A stretch of DNA of 64,000 nt, taken from contig JAEZRC010000001.1 in assembly GCA_023440965.1 (NCBI GenBank), positions 1-64,000 of the forward strand. The letters are read 5' to 3'. Position 1 is the first letter of the stretch, and every line of letters begins with the position of its first letter. This DNA is from Bacillota bacterium (GTDB lineage: Bacteria; Bacillota; Clostridia; Oscillospirales; Ruminococcaceae). The notes beneath the pieces are model-generated. The model did no database searches and was not told the origin of the DNA. It was given only the letters and a program-made list of their open reading frames with translations. Below, one piece after another: positions 40,667 through 48,999 of this stretch. The translations under genes and the position numbers were made by a program.

Positions 40667-41100
40667 TATTGCTCACCACCCATTTCTAGAGTATCCTGCT
40701 TTGTAACAAATTTGCATTTGATTGGAAGCTTGTGCATTGCAAGTCTCAAAGCTTCTCTTGCAATTTCTTCACTTACGCCGGCAATTTCAAACATTACACG
40801 GCCTGGTTTAACTACTGCAACCCAGTATTCTGGTGAACCTTTACCTGAACCCATTCGAGTTTCAGCAGGTTTTTCAGTAATTGGCTTGTCAGGGAATATC
40901 TTGATCCAAACCTGACCACCACGCTTGATATAACGTGTCATTGCGATACGGGCAGCTTCAATCTGATTTGAAGTAATCCAAGCTGGCTGAAGTGCCTGTA
41001 AACCGTATTCACCGTTTGATACAGTATTACCGCGAAGTGCTTTACCTGTTAGGCGGCCTCTGTGCTGTCTACGGTATTTTACTCTCTTTGGAAGTAGCAT
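40666..41100 (-). CDS. rplP: Ribosomal protein L16
   Basis: 144 residues; organises the A site of the large subunit. MLLPKRVKYRRQHRGRLTGK at the start and IFPDKPITEKPAETRMGSGK in the middle are diagnostic. One-base overlaps with rpsC (start) and rpmC (stop). Confidence 0.98.
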   Translation of the reverse strand: MLLPKRVKYRRQHRGRLTGKALRGNTVSNGEYGLQALQPAWITSNQIEAARIAMTRYIKRGGQVWIKIFPDKPITEKPAETRMGSGKGSPEYWVAVVKPGRVMFEIAGVSEEIAREALRLAMHKLPIKCKFVTKQDTLEMGGEQ

Positions 41101-41789
41101 TACTTGTTACCTCCTTCTCTGCGATTTCTTCTCTGTGGCTTTTTTTCTGCAGGAATCTCTCCCTTTAGAATTTCGCCCTTGTATACCCATACCTTTACGC
41201 CAAGACGGCCGTATGTTGTATGAGCTTCTGCTGTACCGTAGTCGATATCAGCTCTAATTGTCTGTAGTGGAATTGTTCCCTCATGGTAGCTTTCAGCACG
41301 AGCGATTTCTGCTCCGCCTAAACGACCTGATACGCGAGTCTTGATTCCTCTAGCGCCAAGCTTCATTGCCTTTCCGATTGACTGCTTCATAGCTCTTCTG
41401 AATGAAATTCTGTTTTCGAGCTGCTTAGCGATTGACTCAGCAACAAGCTGTGCGTCAAGATCTGGCTGCTTAACTTCGATGATATTAATAGCGACTGGTT
41501 TTTTAATCATTGCTTCTACTGCAAGACGCAACTTTTCAATTTCAGATCCGCCTCTGCCGATTACAATGCCAGGCTTTGCACAATGAATGTGAATTTTAAC
41601 CTTATCTGCAAATCTTTCAATTTCTATACGTGGAACACCTGCATCGTACAAGCTCTTTTTAATATAGTTACGAACATTGTAATCTTCAACCAGAGTGTCA
41701 CCGAAAGTGCTTTTATTTGCAAACCAGCGGGAATCCCAATCCTTGATTACGCCAACACGAAGACCGTGTGGATTAACTTTCTGTCCCAT
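41100..41789 (-). CDS. rpsC: Ribosomal protein S3
   Basis: 229 residues; lines the mRNA entry pore. N-terminal MGQKVNPHGLRVGVIKDWDS, the KH domain with CAKPGIVIGRGGSEIEKL, and the C-terminal ARGIKTRVSGRLGGAEIARA are present; ends with a basic tail RRNRREGGNK. Confidence 0.98.
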   Translation of the reverse strand: MGQKVNPHGLRVGVIKDWDSRWFANKSTFGDTLVEDYNVRNYIKKSLYDAGVPRIEIERFADKVKIHIHCAKPGIVIGRGGSEIEKLRLAVEAMIKKPVAINIIEVKQPDLDAQLVAESIAKQLENRISFRRAMKQSIGKAMKLGARGIKTRVSGRLGGAEIARAESYHEGTIPLQTIRADIDYGTAEAHTTYGRLGVKVWVYKGEILKGEIPAEKKPQRRNRREGGNK

Positions 41790-41810
41790 AGTTTACCTCC
41801 TCTTTCAGCA

Positions 41811-42146
41811 TTATTCCTTTTCTTTAAGAACCATTGTTACGTGTGATGTTCTCTTAAGAATTCGGAATGCTCTGCCCTGTGCTCTAGGCATAATTCTCTT
41901 CATAATTGGTCCTGGGCAAACGAAACATTCAGCAACATAAAGTTTATTCTTATCCATGTTGTGGTTGTTCTCAGCGTTTGCAATGGCCGACTTAAGAAGT
42001 TTCTCCAGGTATTCACAGGCAGCCTTTGGTGTGTGCTTGAGTGTTGCCATAGCAATCTCAGTGTCCTTGCCTCTGATCAAATCGAGAACGATCTTGACTT
42101 TACGAGGTGCTATGCGAGCATTTTTTAGATATGCTCTTGCTTCCAT
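41811..42146 (-). CDS. rplV: Ribosomal protein L22
   Basis: 111 residues; its long hairpin lines the exit tunnel. Start set at ATG 42146 (MEARAYLKNARIAPRKVKIV) after AAGGAGG; the frame extends upstream into rpsS but without a ribosome site. Hairpin region with RIMPRAQGRAFRILKRTSH present. Confidence 0.97.
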   Translation of the reverse strand: MEARAYLKNARIAPRKVKIVLDLIRGKDTEIAMATLKHTPKAACEYLEKLLKSAIANAENNHNMDKNKLYVAECFVCPGPIMKRIMPRAQGRAFRILKRTSHVTMVLKEKE

Positions 42147-42165
42147 TTGAATTCCTCCTTCCGGC

Positions 42166-42450
42166 CTACTTCTTACCATTATTTGAGACTCTTGAGCCTG
42201 CATGGCCCTTATAAGTTCTTGTTGGTGCAAACTCACCAAGCTTATGACCTACCATATCTTCAGTAACATAAACAGGAACATGTTTGCGGCCATCGTGAAC
42301 TGCGAATGTATGACCAACGAAATCTGGGAAAATTGTTGATGAACGGCTCCAGGTTTTAACAACCTTTTTTTCGCCAGCTTCGTTCATTTGTAGTACTCTT
42401 TTCATAAGAACCTCTTGTACATAAGGGCCCTTTTTAATACTTCTACCCAT
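42166..42450 (-). CDS. rpsS: Ribosomal protein S19
   Basis: 94 residues; head of the small subunit. MGRSIKKGPYVQEVLMKRVL and the conserved FVGHTFAVHDGRKHVPVYVT plus HKLGEFAPTRTYKGH identify it. Confidence 0.98.
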   Translation of the reverse strand: MGRSIKKGPYVQEVLMKRVLQMNEAGEKKVVKTWSRSSTIFPDFVGHTFAVHDGRKHVPVYVTEDMVGHKLGEFAPTRTYKGHAGSRVSNNGKK

Positions 42451-42471
42451 TTCATCTGCCTCCTTTCAATA

Positions 42472-43305
42472 TTACTTACCGTTTCTACGTTTTACGATAA
42501 ATTTATCAGAGCGATGATGTTTTGCACGAGTCTTGTAACCGAGAGCTGGTTTACCCCAAGGAGTAACAGGTCCCGAACGTCCGATAGGTGATTTACCTTC
42601 ACCACCACCGTGTGGGTGATCGCAAGGGTTCATTACAGAACCACGAACTGTTGGTCTCCAACCCATGTTACGTCTTCTTCCGGCTTTACCAAGATGAACA
42701 TTTTCGTGATCGATGTTACCAACCTGTCCGATTGTAGCGATACAGTTGATAGCAACTTTTCTGAGTTCGCCTGATGGAAGTCTGATAAGTGCGTATGTGT
42801 CTTCTCTTGCCATGAGCTGTGCCATGTTGCCAGCAGCACGAACAAGCTGTGCACCCTTACCTGGATACAATTCAATGTTGTGAATGAATGTACCAACTGG
42901 GATGTTCTGAAGTGGAAGTGCGTTACCTGGCTTGATGTCTGCACCAGCGCCAGAACTAACTACGTCACCTACTGAAAGACCGTTTGGTGCAAGGATATAA
43001 CGCTTTTCGCCATCTTCATACTGCAATAATGCAATGTGAGCTGAACGGTTTGGATCGTACTCAATTGTAAGTACAGTAGCGTTCATATCAAATTTATCTC
43101 TCTTGAAGTCAATTACACGGTATTTTCTTCTGTTTCCGCCACCTCTGTGACGAACAGTTATTCTACCGTAGCTATTTCTACCAGAATTTTTCTTAAGAGG
43201 CTCTAAAAGACTCTTTTCTGGAGCAACCTTAGACAAAGCAGAATAGTCGGTAACTGTCATTTCTCTTCTACTTGCTGTCGTTGGTTTGTAGCTCTTTATT
43301 GCCAT
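42472..43305 (-). CDS. rplB: Ribosomal protein L2
   Basis: 277 residues; needed for subunit joining and peptidyl-transferase assembly. NSGRNSYGRITVRHRGGGNR, and the C-terminal PCDHPHGGGEGKSPIGRSGP with the functionally essential His, are intact. Start at ATG 43305 (MAIKSYKPTTASRR) 8 nt after AGGAG; an upstream in-frame GTG at 43314 is rejected. Confidence 0.98.
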   Translation of the reverse strand: MAIKSYKPTTASRREMTVTDYSALSKVAPEKSLLEPLKKNSGRNSYGRITVRHRGGGNRRKYRVIDFKRDKFDMNATVLTIEYDPNRSAHIALLQYEDGEKRYILAPNGLSVGDVVSSGAGADIKPGNALPLQNIPVGTFIHNIELYPGKGAQLVRAAGNMAQLMAREDTYALIRLPSGELRKVAINCIATIGQVGNIDHENVHLGKAGRRRNMGWRPTVRGSVMNPCDHPHGGGEGKSPIGRSGPVTPWGKPALGYKTRAKHHRSDKFIVKRRNGK

Positions 43306-43397
43306 TTGTTTCACTCCTTATAAGCGGTTTTGCGAGGGCTAAAAGTCCCCATACTTTCCTGCGGTATGAAACCGCCGGTAAATTACACTTTTATGAA

Positions 43398-43694
43398 TTA
43401 CATCATACCATCAAAGAATTCAATTGTCTTAGAACCTTCAACAAGTGTAACGATTGCTTTCTTCCAGTCTGGCTTATATCCAGTAGACTGTCCCATTCTC
43501 TTGAATCTGCCCTTGCAGTTAAGTGTGTTGACTTTAGCAACTTTAACTCCGAAAAGTTCTTCTACTGCTTTAGCAATTTCAATTTTATTGGCACTCTTAG
43601 CAACCTTAAATGTGTATTTACCCATCTGTAAGCCTTCCATAGAACGCTCAGTGATGATAGGTTTAATGATAATATCCTGTGCAGTCTTTATCAT
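43398..43694 (-). CDS. rplW: Ribosomal protein L23
   Basis: 98 residues; docking site for trigger factor and SRP at the tunnel exit. DIIIKPIITERSMEGLQMGK start and the KGRFKRMGQSTGYKPDWKKA loop are conserved. ATG overlaps the rplD stop by one base. Confidence 0.98.
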   Translation of the reverse strand: MIKTAQDIIIKPIITERSMEGLQMGKYTFKVAKSANKIEIAKAVEELFGVKVAKVNTLNCKGRFKRMGQSTGYKPDWKKAIVTLVEGSKTIEFFDGMM

Positions 43695-44317
43695 TATGCA
43701 TACACCTCCTCAATCTTTGCAACAGCGTCCTGTACAACGATGAACTTGTCATAGTTGAGGATATCATAAACATTAAGTGTATTGACAAGAGTTGTCTTAA
43801 CACCAGGAATGTTTGCTGCTGACTTGATAACTTTGCTGTCAACTTCAGGCATAACGATAAGTGCTTTGCCTTCTATGTTGAGAGCCTTAAGCATATTTAC
43901 AACATTCTTAGTCTTGAATTCTTCAAGTTTTAAAGCATCAAGGACTATAACATTGTTATCAATAACTTTTGATGAAAGAGCTGACTTCATAGCAAGTCTT
44001 CTAACTTTCTTGTTTAAAGCATATCTGTAATCACGTGGCTTTGGTCCGAGAGCAATACCACCGTGTATCCACTGTGGTGCACGGATTGAACCTTGTCTTG
44101 CATGACCTGTACCCTTTTGGCGCCAAGGCTTTTTACCGCCTCCGCTAACTTCTGTACGGGTAAGAGTTGATTGTGTACCCTGTCTCTGGTTTGCAAGGTA
44201 ATTTACAACCATTGCGTGCATTACTTCTTTATTAGGAGTAATACCGAATACTGCATCTGATAACTCAGTGTCAGCAAGCTGTTTGCCAGTCATATCAAAT
44301 ACTGAAACTTTAGGCAT
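43694..44317 (-). CDS. rplD: Ribosomal protein L4
   Basis: 207 residues; its loop reaches the exit tunnel, and in E. coli L4 also represses the S10 operon. The loop block KKPWRQKGTGHARQGSIRAP is present. ATG 44317 (MPKVSVFDMTGK) is chosen, after AAGGGGG; an in-frame GTG at 44335 overlaps the rplC stop. Possible regulator of the structured leader at 45380-45696, by analogy only. Confidence 0.97.
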   Translation of the reverse strand: MPKVSVFDMTGKQLADTELSDAVFGITPNKEVMHAMVVNYLANQRQGTQSTLTRTEVSGGGKKPWRQKGTGHARQGSIRAPQWIHGGIALGPKPRDYRYALNKKVRRLAMKSALSSKVIDNNVIVLDALKLEEFKTKNVVNMLKALNIEGKALIVMPEVDSKVIKSAANIPGVKTTLVNTLNVYDILNYDKFIVVQDAVAKIEEVYA

Positions 44318-44334
44318 TTTACTTCCCCCTTCCA

Positions 44335-44970
44335 CTAAGCCTTCTTAATGCAATCAGTGATAGTAACTGTTCCGTTCTTAGGACCTGGAATAGCACCCTT
44401 TATTGCAATAAGATTATTTTCTGCGTCTACTTTAACAACTACAAGATTCTGAACTGTAACTTTCTCGTTACCTAACTGTCCAGGCATTCCTTTTCCCTTA
44501 TAGATACGTGATGGTGATGAGCAAGCACCCATTGAACCAGCGTGTCTGTGAACAGGACCTGTACCATGAGTTTCCTTCAATCTTGAGTTGTTCCAACGCT
44601 TGATTGTTCCTGAAAAACCCTTACCTTTACTTGTTCCGTGAACGTCAACAACGTCACCTACAGTAAATGTATCAGCTTTTAGAATATCGCCAACGTTTAC
44701 TTCGTCAGCATTTTCAAGTCTGAATTCCTTCAAAGTTCTCTTCAAAGCAACATCAGCCTTTTTGAAGTGACCAGCCATTGGCTTGTTAACGCGCTTAGCA
44801 CGAATGTCGCCAAAACCGAGCTGTACAGCACTGTAACCGTCGTTTTCAACAGTTTTCTTCTGAACAACTACACATGGGCCAGCTTCAACAACTGTTACAG
44901 GAATTACTTTTCCTGCTTCATCGAAAATCTGTGTCATACCGATTTTCTTACCGATGATTCCCTTTTGCAT
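44335..44970 (-). CDS. rplC: Ribosomal protein L3
   Basis: 211 residues; one of the first large-subunit assembly proteins. Start MQKGIIGKKIGMTQIFDEAG and the long loop with GPVHRHAGSMGACSSPSRIY KGKGMPGQ context identify it. 94 nt separate it from rpsJ, a slightly long gap for this operon. Confidence 0.98.
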   Translation of the reverse strand: MQKGIIGKKIGMTQIFDEAGKVIPVTVVEAGPCVVVQKKTVENDGYSAVQLGFGDIRAKRVNKPMAGHFKKADVALKRTLKEFRLENADEVNVGDILKADTFTVGDVVDVHGTSKGKGFSGTIKRWNNSRLKETHGTGPVHRHAGSMGACSSPSRIYKGKGMPGQLGNEKVTVQNLVVVKVDAENNLIAIKGAIPGPKNGTVTITDCIKKA

Positions 44971-45064
44971 TTTTTCTCCTCCTAATAGGTTATTGGTTGA
45001 CTTTCGTCAACTTGACCTGCATGTGACAAACGTTTTGAAATCGCAATTCGATTTCCGTTGGAAA

Positions 45065-45379
45065 TTACTTAATTTCCATTACGATGTCTACACCAGCAGG
45101 AAGTTCAAGGCCTTGTAGAGCCGCTGTTGTTTCGTTAGTAGGTCTGATAACGTCAATCAATCTCTTGTGAGTTCTCATTTCGAACTGCTCACGGCTGTCC
45201 TTATACTTATGAACTGCACGAAGAACTGTGATAATTTCCTTATCAGTAGGTAGCGGGATAGGACCTGATACCTTTGCACCTGAACGCTTTGCTGCTTCAA
45301 CAATCTTAGTTGCTGCTGCATCAACAATCGCATGCTCATAACCCTTGATCTTAATTCTGATTTTCTCATTGACTGCCAC
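45065..45379 (-). CDS. rpsJ: Ribosomal protein S10
   Basis: 104 residues; small-subunit head protein that also acts in antitermination complexes (NusE). IRIKIKGYEHAIVDAAATKI at the start and THKRLIDVIRPTNETTAALQ are signatures. The start is GTG at 45379, 8 nt after AAGGAGG. First gene of the operon, behind a leader of about 317 nt with an attenuator. Confidence 0.97.
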   Translation of the reverse strand: MAVNEKIRIKIKGYEHAIVDAAATKIVEAAKRSGAKVSGPIPLPTDKEIITVLRAVHKYKDSREQFEMRTHKRLIDVIRPTNETTAALQGLELPAGVDIVMEIK

Positions 45380-45696
45380 TTAAATCGCCTCCTTAAGGGT
45401 TTAATAATTGGGGGCTGATACTGTATAAACAATAATTATCTGAAACTCTTAACACGCTCCCGTGTGTTTCGCGAACATCTGATTAAAAAACCCGAAAAAC
45501 AATTATGTTTTCCGGGGTGATGTTAGACGTAATGACACACTGAGATTTATAGCTTAAACTTTCGCAAGTAAGCTTAAAGCACATACTGTGTTCGTTATTA
45601 CAGTCGCCCGGTTTAAAATCGGACATACTCCACGAAAATTACCGAACATACCGTTCGCAACCTTTCGCTTCATCGCATATCTGTTGCAGTCACGCA
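45380..45696 (-). promoter_or_regulatory. Structured leader of the S10 operon
   Basis: About 317 nt between the predicted start and rpsJ. Near its middle GTAAT...ACACA (about 45601-45585) can pair with TGTGT...ATTAC (about 45541-45528), enclosing an inner GCTTTAAGC/GCTTAAAC-rich arm; this is followed by an intrinsic terminator (45516-45485). The layout, a folded leader then a terminator then the ribosome site, is that of an autoregulated ribosomal operon. The fold does not match any leader family I can name with confidence. Confidence 0.6.
45485..45516 (-). terminator. Attenuator upstream of rpsJ
   Basis: On the minus strand CCCGGAAAACA/TGTTTTTCGGG (11 pairs with one G-U) around a short loop, then TTTTTT (45490-45485). 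It lies 106 bp before rpsJ inside the leader, so it must be read through for expression of the whole operon. Confidence 0.85.
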
Positions 45697-45702
45697 AGTG
45701 TT

Positions 45703-45731
45703 ATTTTACCATATATATTTATAGATTACAA
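45703..45731 (-). promoter_or_regulatory. Promoter of the S10-spc-alpha operon
   Basis: TTGTAA (45731-45726), 17 bp, TAAAAT (45708-45703) on the minus strand, with AT-rich DNA upstream (45732-45790) as in UP elements. Predicted start near 45696. Confidence 0.6.
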
Positions 45732-45850
45732 TATGTTTCACAAAAATATATTTAGAAATTTCAAGCGACTTTTAATTATTTTTTATGCACAATGTACAAT
45801 ATCAGCGTTTTTATTTTGTTTTATAGGTTTTTTTGCGATTTTAAAAAGTG

Positions 45851-46516
45851 TTATCTGAAGACTTCCGGCTTATCTATCCGCAATATCTGATTTTTTTCAG
45901 TGATTTCAATCTTAAAAGCCTTCTCAATATCTTTACCGTCTTCCTCTATGATGCAAATATCAATAAAATTAATTAAATTTCCATCCTTGTTGAAATTATA
46001 AACAATAGAAAACGCTTTTACATTTCCAAGCTGTCTATTAACTTTACGGAATTTTTTTGCATTATAAATATATGTTACCTGTTTTCCACTTTCAGTAATT
46101 TTAGTTGACGCTTCGTCAATTGAATCCTTGACCAGTAGCATAAATTCCTCCGATGCATCTGGATGTGGCTTTTTGCGGGTGAATTTTTTGAAGTCCCTGC
46201 TCTTATTATTTGATGTAGTTATTTTGCCATTGTTCTCTATATATAAAGACTCTCCGTCATTATACTCAATATATGGTTTCCCGTCAATATATCCATTATA
46301 AAGATAAACCATTGTTCCATCATCTTTATAGTTGAACGAAAATGTCTGTGTTATATCGCCTGATTTCATATCGGTTATTACAACTGCCGCACTGTCTAGT
46401 TTTGCATAATCCTCTCTTGCCTTATTAACAAGCTCTTCCCCGACAACATTCTTTTCACGGCAGCCTGTCAATACAAGAATACTTATTATTAGTATAGTAG
46501 TAAGTCTCTTTTTCAT
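45851..46516 (-). CDS. Putative lipoprotein of unknown function
   Basis: 221 residues. A signal peptide with lipobox LTGC places lipidated Cys19 at the mature N-terminus, so the protein sits on the outer face of the membrane. The rest alternates beta-strand-like stretches (SFNYKDDGTMVYLYNGYIDG, then YIEYNDGESLYIENNGKI) that resemble LolA/LppX-like barrels or DUF lipoproteins, but I cannot assign a family. ATG 46516 after AGGAG. It follows the DUF-like two-helix membrane gene, separated by a terminator. Confidence 0.8.
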   Translation of the reverse strand: MKKRLTTILIISILVLTGCREKNVVGEELVNKAREDYAKLDSAAVVITDMKSGDITQTFSFNYKDDGTMVYLYNGYIDGKPYIEYNDGESLYIENNGKITTSNNKSRDFKKFTRKKPHPDASEEFMLLVKDSIDEASTKITESGKQVTYIYNAKKFRKVNRQLGNVKAFSIVYNFNKDGNLINFIDICIIEEDGKDIEKAFKIEITEKNQILRIDKPEVFR

Positions 46517-46540
46517 ATTAACTCCTTACAACAAAAATTT

Positions 46541-46569
46541 AACAAGGGCGAGGAAATCTCACCCTTGTT
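46541..46569 (-). terminator. Terminator behind the two-helix membrane protein gene
   Basis: AACAAGGGYGAG/CTCRCCCTTGTT (46541-46552, 46558-46569) with a 5-nt loop. The single mismatch is G-U in the minus-strand RNA, which fits leftward use; AAATTTTTG follows. Confidence 0.75.
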
Positions 46570-46595
46570 TATTATTACAATATATATATGAATTA

Positions 46596-47057
46596 TTATC
46601 TCAGAAATCCATAATTATCATTTTTGCTGTTTTTCTTTAATTTATTATAATCAATAATTGCTGACAACGCACAAACCAGTGTGGCAATAAAGAAAATTAT
46701 TGCAGCGACAAAACTATATGTGCTGAGCCTTCCATAAATACTCTGGTTCTTTATGTGGTCAATATCAGCAGACATTTTCCCATCACACATATATGCTTGA
46801 ATCTGCGTGCCCGGTACATACTTCCACGACGATTGTGGCGAATATAACCTGTACTCTTTTTCATTATATTTAACATATACTTTTGATGATTTTGTTCCAT
46901 ATCCAGCATAACCTCTTGCCACCGTTACGGTAACAGCTTTATAATCATATTTAGTCTTATCTGCCAAATTGCTAAAAATCTTCATACAGCAAAAAGACAA
47001 TATAAACAATATTAAAAATACAATACCTGCAATTAAATACTTTTTCATACTTTTCAT
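46596..47057 (-). CDS. Two-helix membrane protein, DUF3592-like
   Basis: 153 residues. Membrane helices at about 6-28 and 113-137 enclose an extracytoplasmic domain of about 80 residues (AVTVTVARGYAGYGTKSSKV, KVYVKYNEKEYRLYSPQSS). This helix-domain-helix plan with a VTVxxxR...VxYxxxGxxY pattern resembles DUF3592 proteins, whose role is unknown. ATG 47057 follows AGGAG by 8 nt. It has its own promoter immediately downstream of the proS terminator. Confidence 0.75.
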   Translation of the reverse strand: MKSMKKYLIAGIVFLILFILSFCCMKIFSNLADKTKYDYKAVTVTVARGYAGYGTKSSKVYVKYNEKEYRLYSPQSSWKYVPGTQIQAYMCDGKMSADIDHIKNQSIYGRLSTYSFVAAIIFFIATLVCALSAIIDYNKLKKNSKNDNYGFLR

Positions 47058-47084
47058 TATGTAATCTCCTTATGCCTATGACAT

Positions 47085-47113
47085 ATATTATCACTCATGA
47101 AAATATATGTCAA
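47085..47113 (-). promoter_or_regulatory. Promoter of the two-helix membrane protein gene
   Basis: TTGACA (47113-47108), 17 bp, TAATAT (47090-47085) on the minus strand, adjoining the T tract of the proS terminator. Confidence 0.65.
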
Positions 47114-47114
47114 C

Positions 47115-47140
47115 AAAAAAGGTGGGATAATTCCCACCTT
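47115..47140 (-). terminator. Terminator of proS
   Basis: AAGGTGGGA/TCCCACCTT (47119-47127, 47132-47140), 4-nt loop, then TTTTTT (47120-47115) on the minus strand, 8 bp past the proS stop. Confidence 0.88.
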
Positions 47141-47147
47141 GATTTTA

Positions 47148-48593
47148 TTAATAAGCCTTACCCCAAAGTACCATGCATTTTGCTGGTTTTCCGCAGCATA
47201 CACATTTGTCTGATAGCTCTTCCTGATCAAAAGGAATACAACGTGAGCCTGCACCTGTCTGTTCTTTTACTGAATCCTCACAGGCTTCATCTCCGCACCA
47301 CATTGCCTTGATGAATCCGTCGCCGTTTTCTTCAAGAGCTTTTATAATTTCTTCAATAGTTGTGCACTTATATGTCTTGTTCTCTCTGTTATCAAGAGCC
47401 TTCTTGTAAAGTCCGTCGTGAACTTCTTTTAGCTTAGCTTCAATTGCTGTCTCAAGCTCATCAAGCTTAATAATTGTCTTTTCTCTATTATGACGCGTTA
47501 CAAGAACGCACTGCCCGTTTTCAATATCCTTTGGTCCTATTTCAAGACGAACAGGAACACCCTTCATTTCATACTCAGCAAACTTCCAGCCTGGTGAGTT
47601 TTCACTATCGTCAAGCTTAACTCTTAAGCCAGTCTTAGCAAGTCTGTCCTTAAGTTCGTTTGCTTTGTCAAGAACACCCTCCTTATGCTGTGCAATAGGA
47701 AGAATTACAACCTGAATTGGTGCAACTGCCGGCGGAAGTACAAGCCCGTTGTCATCACCGTGTGTCATAATGATTGCACCGATAAGACGTGTTGTCACTC
47801 CCCATGAGGTCTGGTGTGGATAAACCTTTTTATTTTCCTTATCTGTATACTGAATTTCAAAAGCCTTTGCAAAGCCATCACCGAAGTAATGTGATGTTCC
47901 AGCCTGAAGTGCCTTACCATCGTGCATTAATGCTTCAATAGCATAAGTAGCCTCAGCACCTGCAAACTTATCGCTTTCAGTTTTCTTACCTTTTACAACT
48001 GGCATTGCTAGAGCATCCTCACAAAATTTTGCATAAACATTAAGCATCTTTTCTGTTTCGTCAATAGCTTCTTGTGCTGTTGCGTGGATAGTGTGACCTT
48101 CCTGCCATAAGAATTCTCTTGAACGAAGGAACGGACGCGTTGTCTTTTCCCATCTTACAACAGAAACCCATTGATTATAAAGCTTTGGTAAATCCCTGTA
48201 TGAATGAATTATATTAGAATAATGTTCACAGAAAAGTGTTTCTGATGTTGGGCGGACGCAAAGCCTGTCCTCAAGCTTTTCATTTCCGCCATGTGTAACC
48301 CATGCTACTTCAGGAGCAAAACCTTCAACATGATCCTTTTCCTTCTGCAATAAGCTTTCAGGTATAAACATAGGCATACATACATTTTCGTGGCCTGTTG
48401 CCTTGAACATTCCATCAAGAATGTGCTGAATATTTTCCCATATTGCATAGCCGTAAGGACGGATAACCATACAGCCCTTTACGCTTGTGTACTCAATAAG
48501 TTCCGCTTTTTTTACTATATCTGTATACCATTTTGCGAAGTCCTCGTCCATTGAGGTTATCGCATCAACCATTTTTTTATTGTCCTTCGCCAT
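47148..48593 (-). CDS. proS: Prolyl-tRNA synthetase, archaeal/eukaryotic type
   Basis: 481 residues; charges tRNA-Pro. The class II core has RPTSETLFCEHYSNII, the motif 2 region VRWEKTTRPFLRSREFLWQE and GTSHYFGDGFAKAFEI; there is no INS editing insertion between motifs 2 and 3, and a C-terminal zinc-like extension with CGDEAC and CVCCGKPA (Cys-rich) is present. This is the short ProRS class shared with Archaea and Eukarya and found in part of the Firmicutes. ATG 48593 (MAKDNKKMV) is preferred to one at 48605 that abuts GGAG. It overlaps the end of the upstream small membrane gene. Confidence 0.95.
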   Translation of the reverse strand: MAKDNKKMVDAITSMDEDFAKWYTDIVKKAELIEYTSVKGCMVIRPYGYAIWENIQHILDGMFKATGHENVCMPMFIPESLLQKEKDHVEGFAPEVAWVTHGGNEKLEDRLCVRPTSETLFCEHYSNIIHSYRDLPKLYNQWVSVVRWEKTTRPFLRSREFLWQEGHTIHATAQEAIDETEKMLNVYAKFCEDALAMPVVKGKKTESDKFAGAEATYAIEALMHDGKALQAGTSHYFGDGFAKAFEIQYTDKENKKVYPHQTSWGVTTRLIGAIIMTHGDDNGLVLPPAVAPIQVVILPIAQHKEGVLDKANELKDRLAKTGLRVKLDDSENSPGWKFAEYEMKGVPVRLEIGPKDIENGQCVLVTRHNREKTIIKLDELETAIEAKLKEVHDGLYKKALDNRENKTYKCTTIEEIIKALEENGDGFIKAMWCGDEACEDSVKEQTGAGSRCIPFDQEELSDKCVCCGKPAKCMVLWGKAY

Positions 48594-48837
48594 TATCAGA
48601 CTCATCTCCGTTTTCTATTTCATTTTCCTGTGGATCATAAACACTTCTTAATTTGTCTTTATCAAAATCATATATGCCTTTTTTTACCCTTGCGGGATTA
48701 ATAATTTTCTTATCAACAAATTTTGCAAGCTTTGGTGTCAGCACAGCGACAATAAAAACAACCAAAAGCAAACCAAGCATCATTAACCCGAACCTGCCCA
48801 TTACTCTGACAGCACTCGTATCTGCTGCGAATATCAC
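48577..48837 (-). CDS. Small single-helix membrane protein upstream of proS
   Basis: 86 residues when started at GTG 48837, which has GAAGGAG 8 nt upstream; an ATG at 48861 lies before that site and lacks one. A hydrophobic segment (about 16-36, FGLMMLGLLLVVFIVAVL) follows a short N-terminus, then a basic stretch KLAKFVDKKIINPARVKKG and an acidic tail. The 3' end overlaps proS by 17 nt, so the two are coupled. Function unknown. Confidence 0.7.
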   Translation of the reverse strand: MIFAADTSAVRVMGRFGLMMLGLLLVVFIVAVLTPKLAKFVDKKIINPARVKKGIYDFDKDKLRSVYDPQENEIENGDESDNGEGQ

Positions 48838-48868
48838 TATACTCACTCCTTCAATAAACATACATTTA

Positions 48869-48896
48869 ATTATAACATTTTTTCTGAATAATTCAA
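48869..48896 (-). promoter_or_regulatory. Promoter of the small membrane gene and proS
   Basis: TTGAAT (48896-48891), 16 bp, TATAAT (48874-48869) with the extended TGT before the -10, on the minus strand. Confidence 0.6.
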
Positions 48897-48951
48897 GTTA
48901 TATAAGAAATATAGCTTGTTCATAATTAATTAAAAAAACTTACATAATGTG

Positions 48952-48980
48952 TTGACTTTTTTTAGTTAAACCACTATACT
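48952..48980 (+). promoter_or_regulatory. Promoter of the 106-residue membrane protein gene
   Basis: TTGACT (48952-48957), 17 bp, TATACT (48975-48980). The start near 48987 is only about 13 nt before the ATG, so the AGGAGG of the gene lies at the very 5' end of the RNA. Confidence 0.7.
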
Positions 48981-48999
48981 ATTAGCGAGGAGGTGTTAT

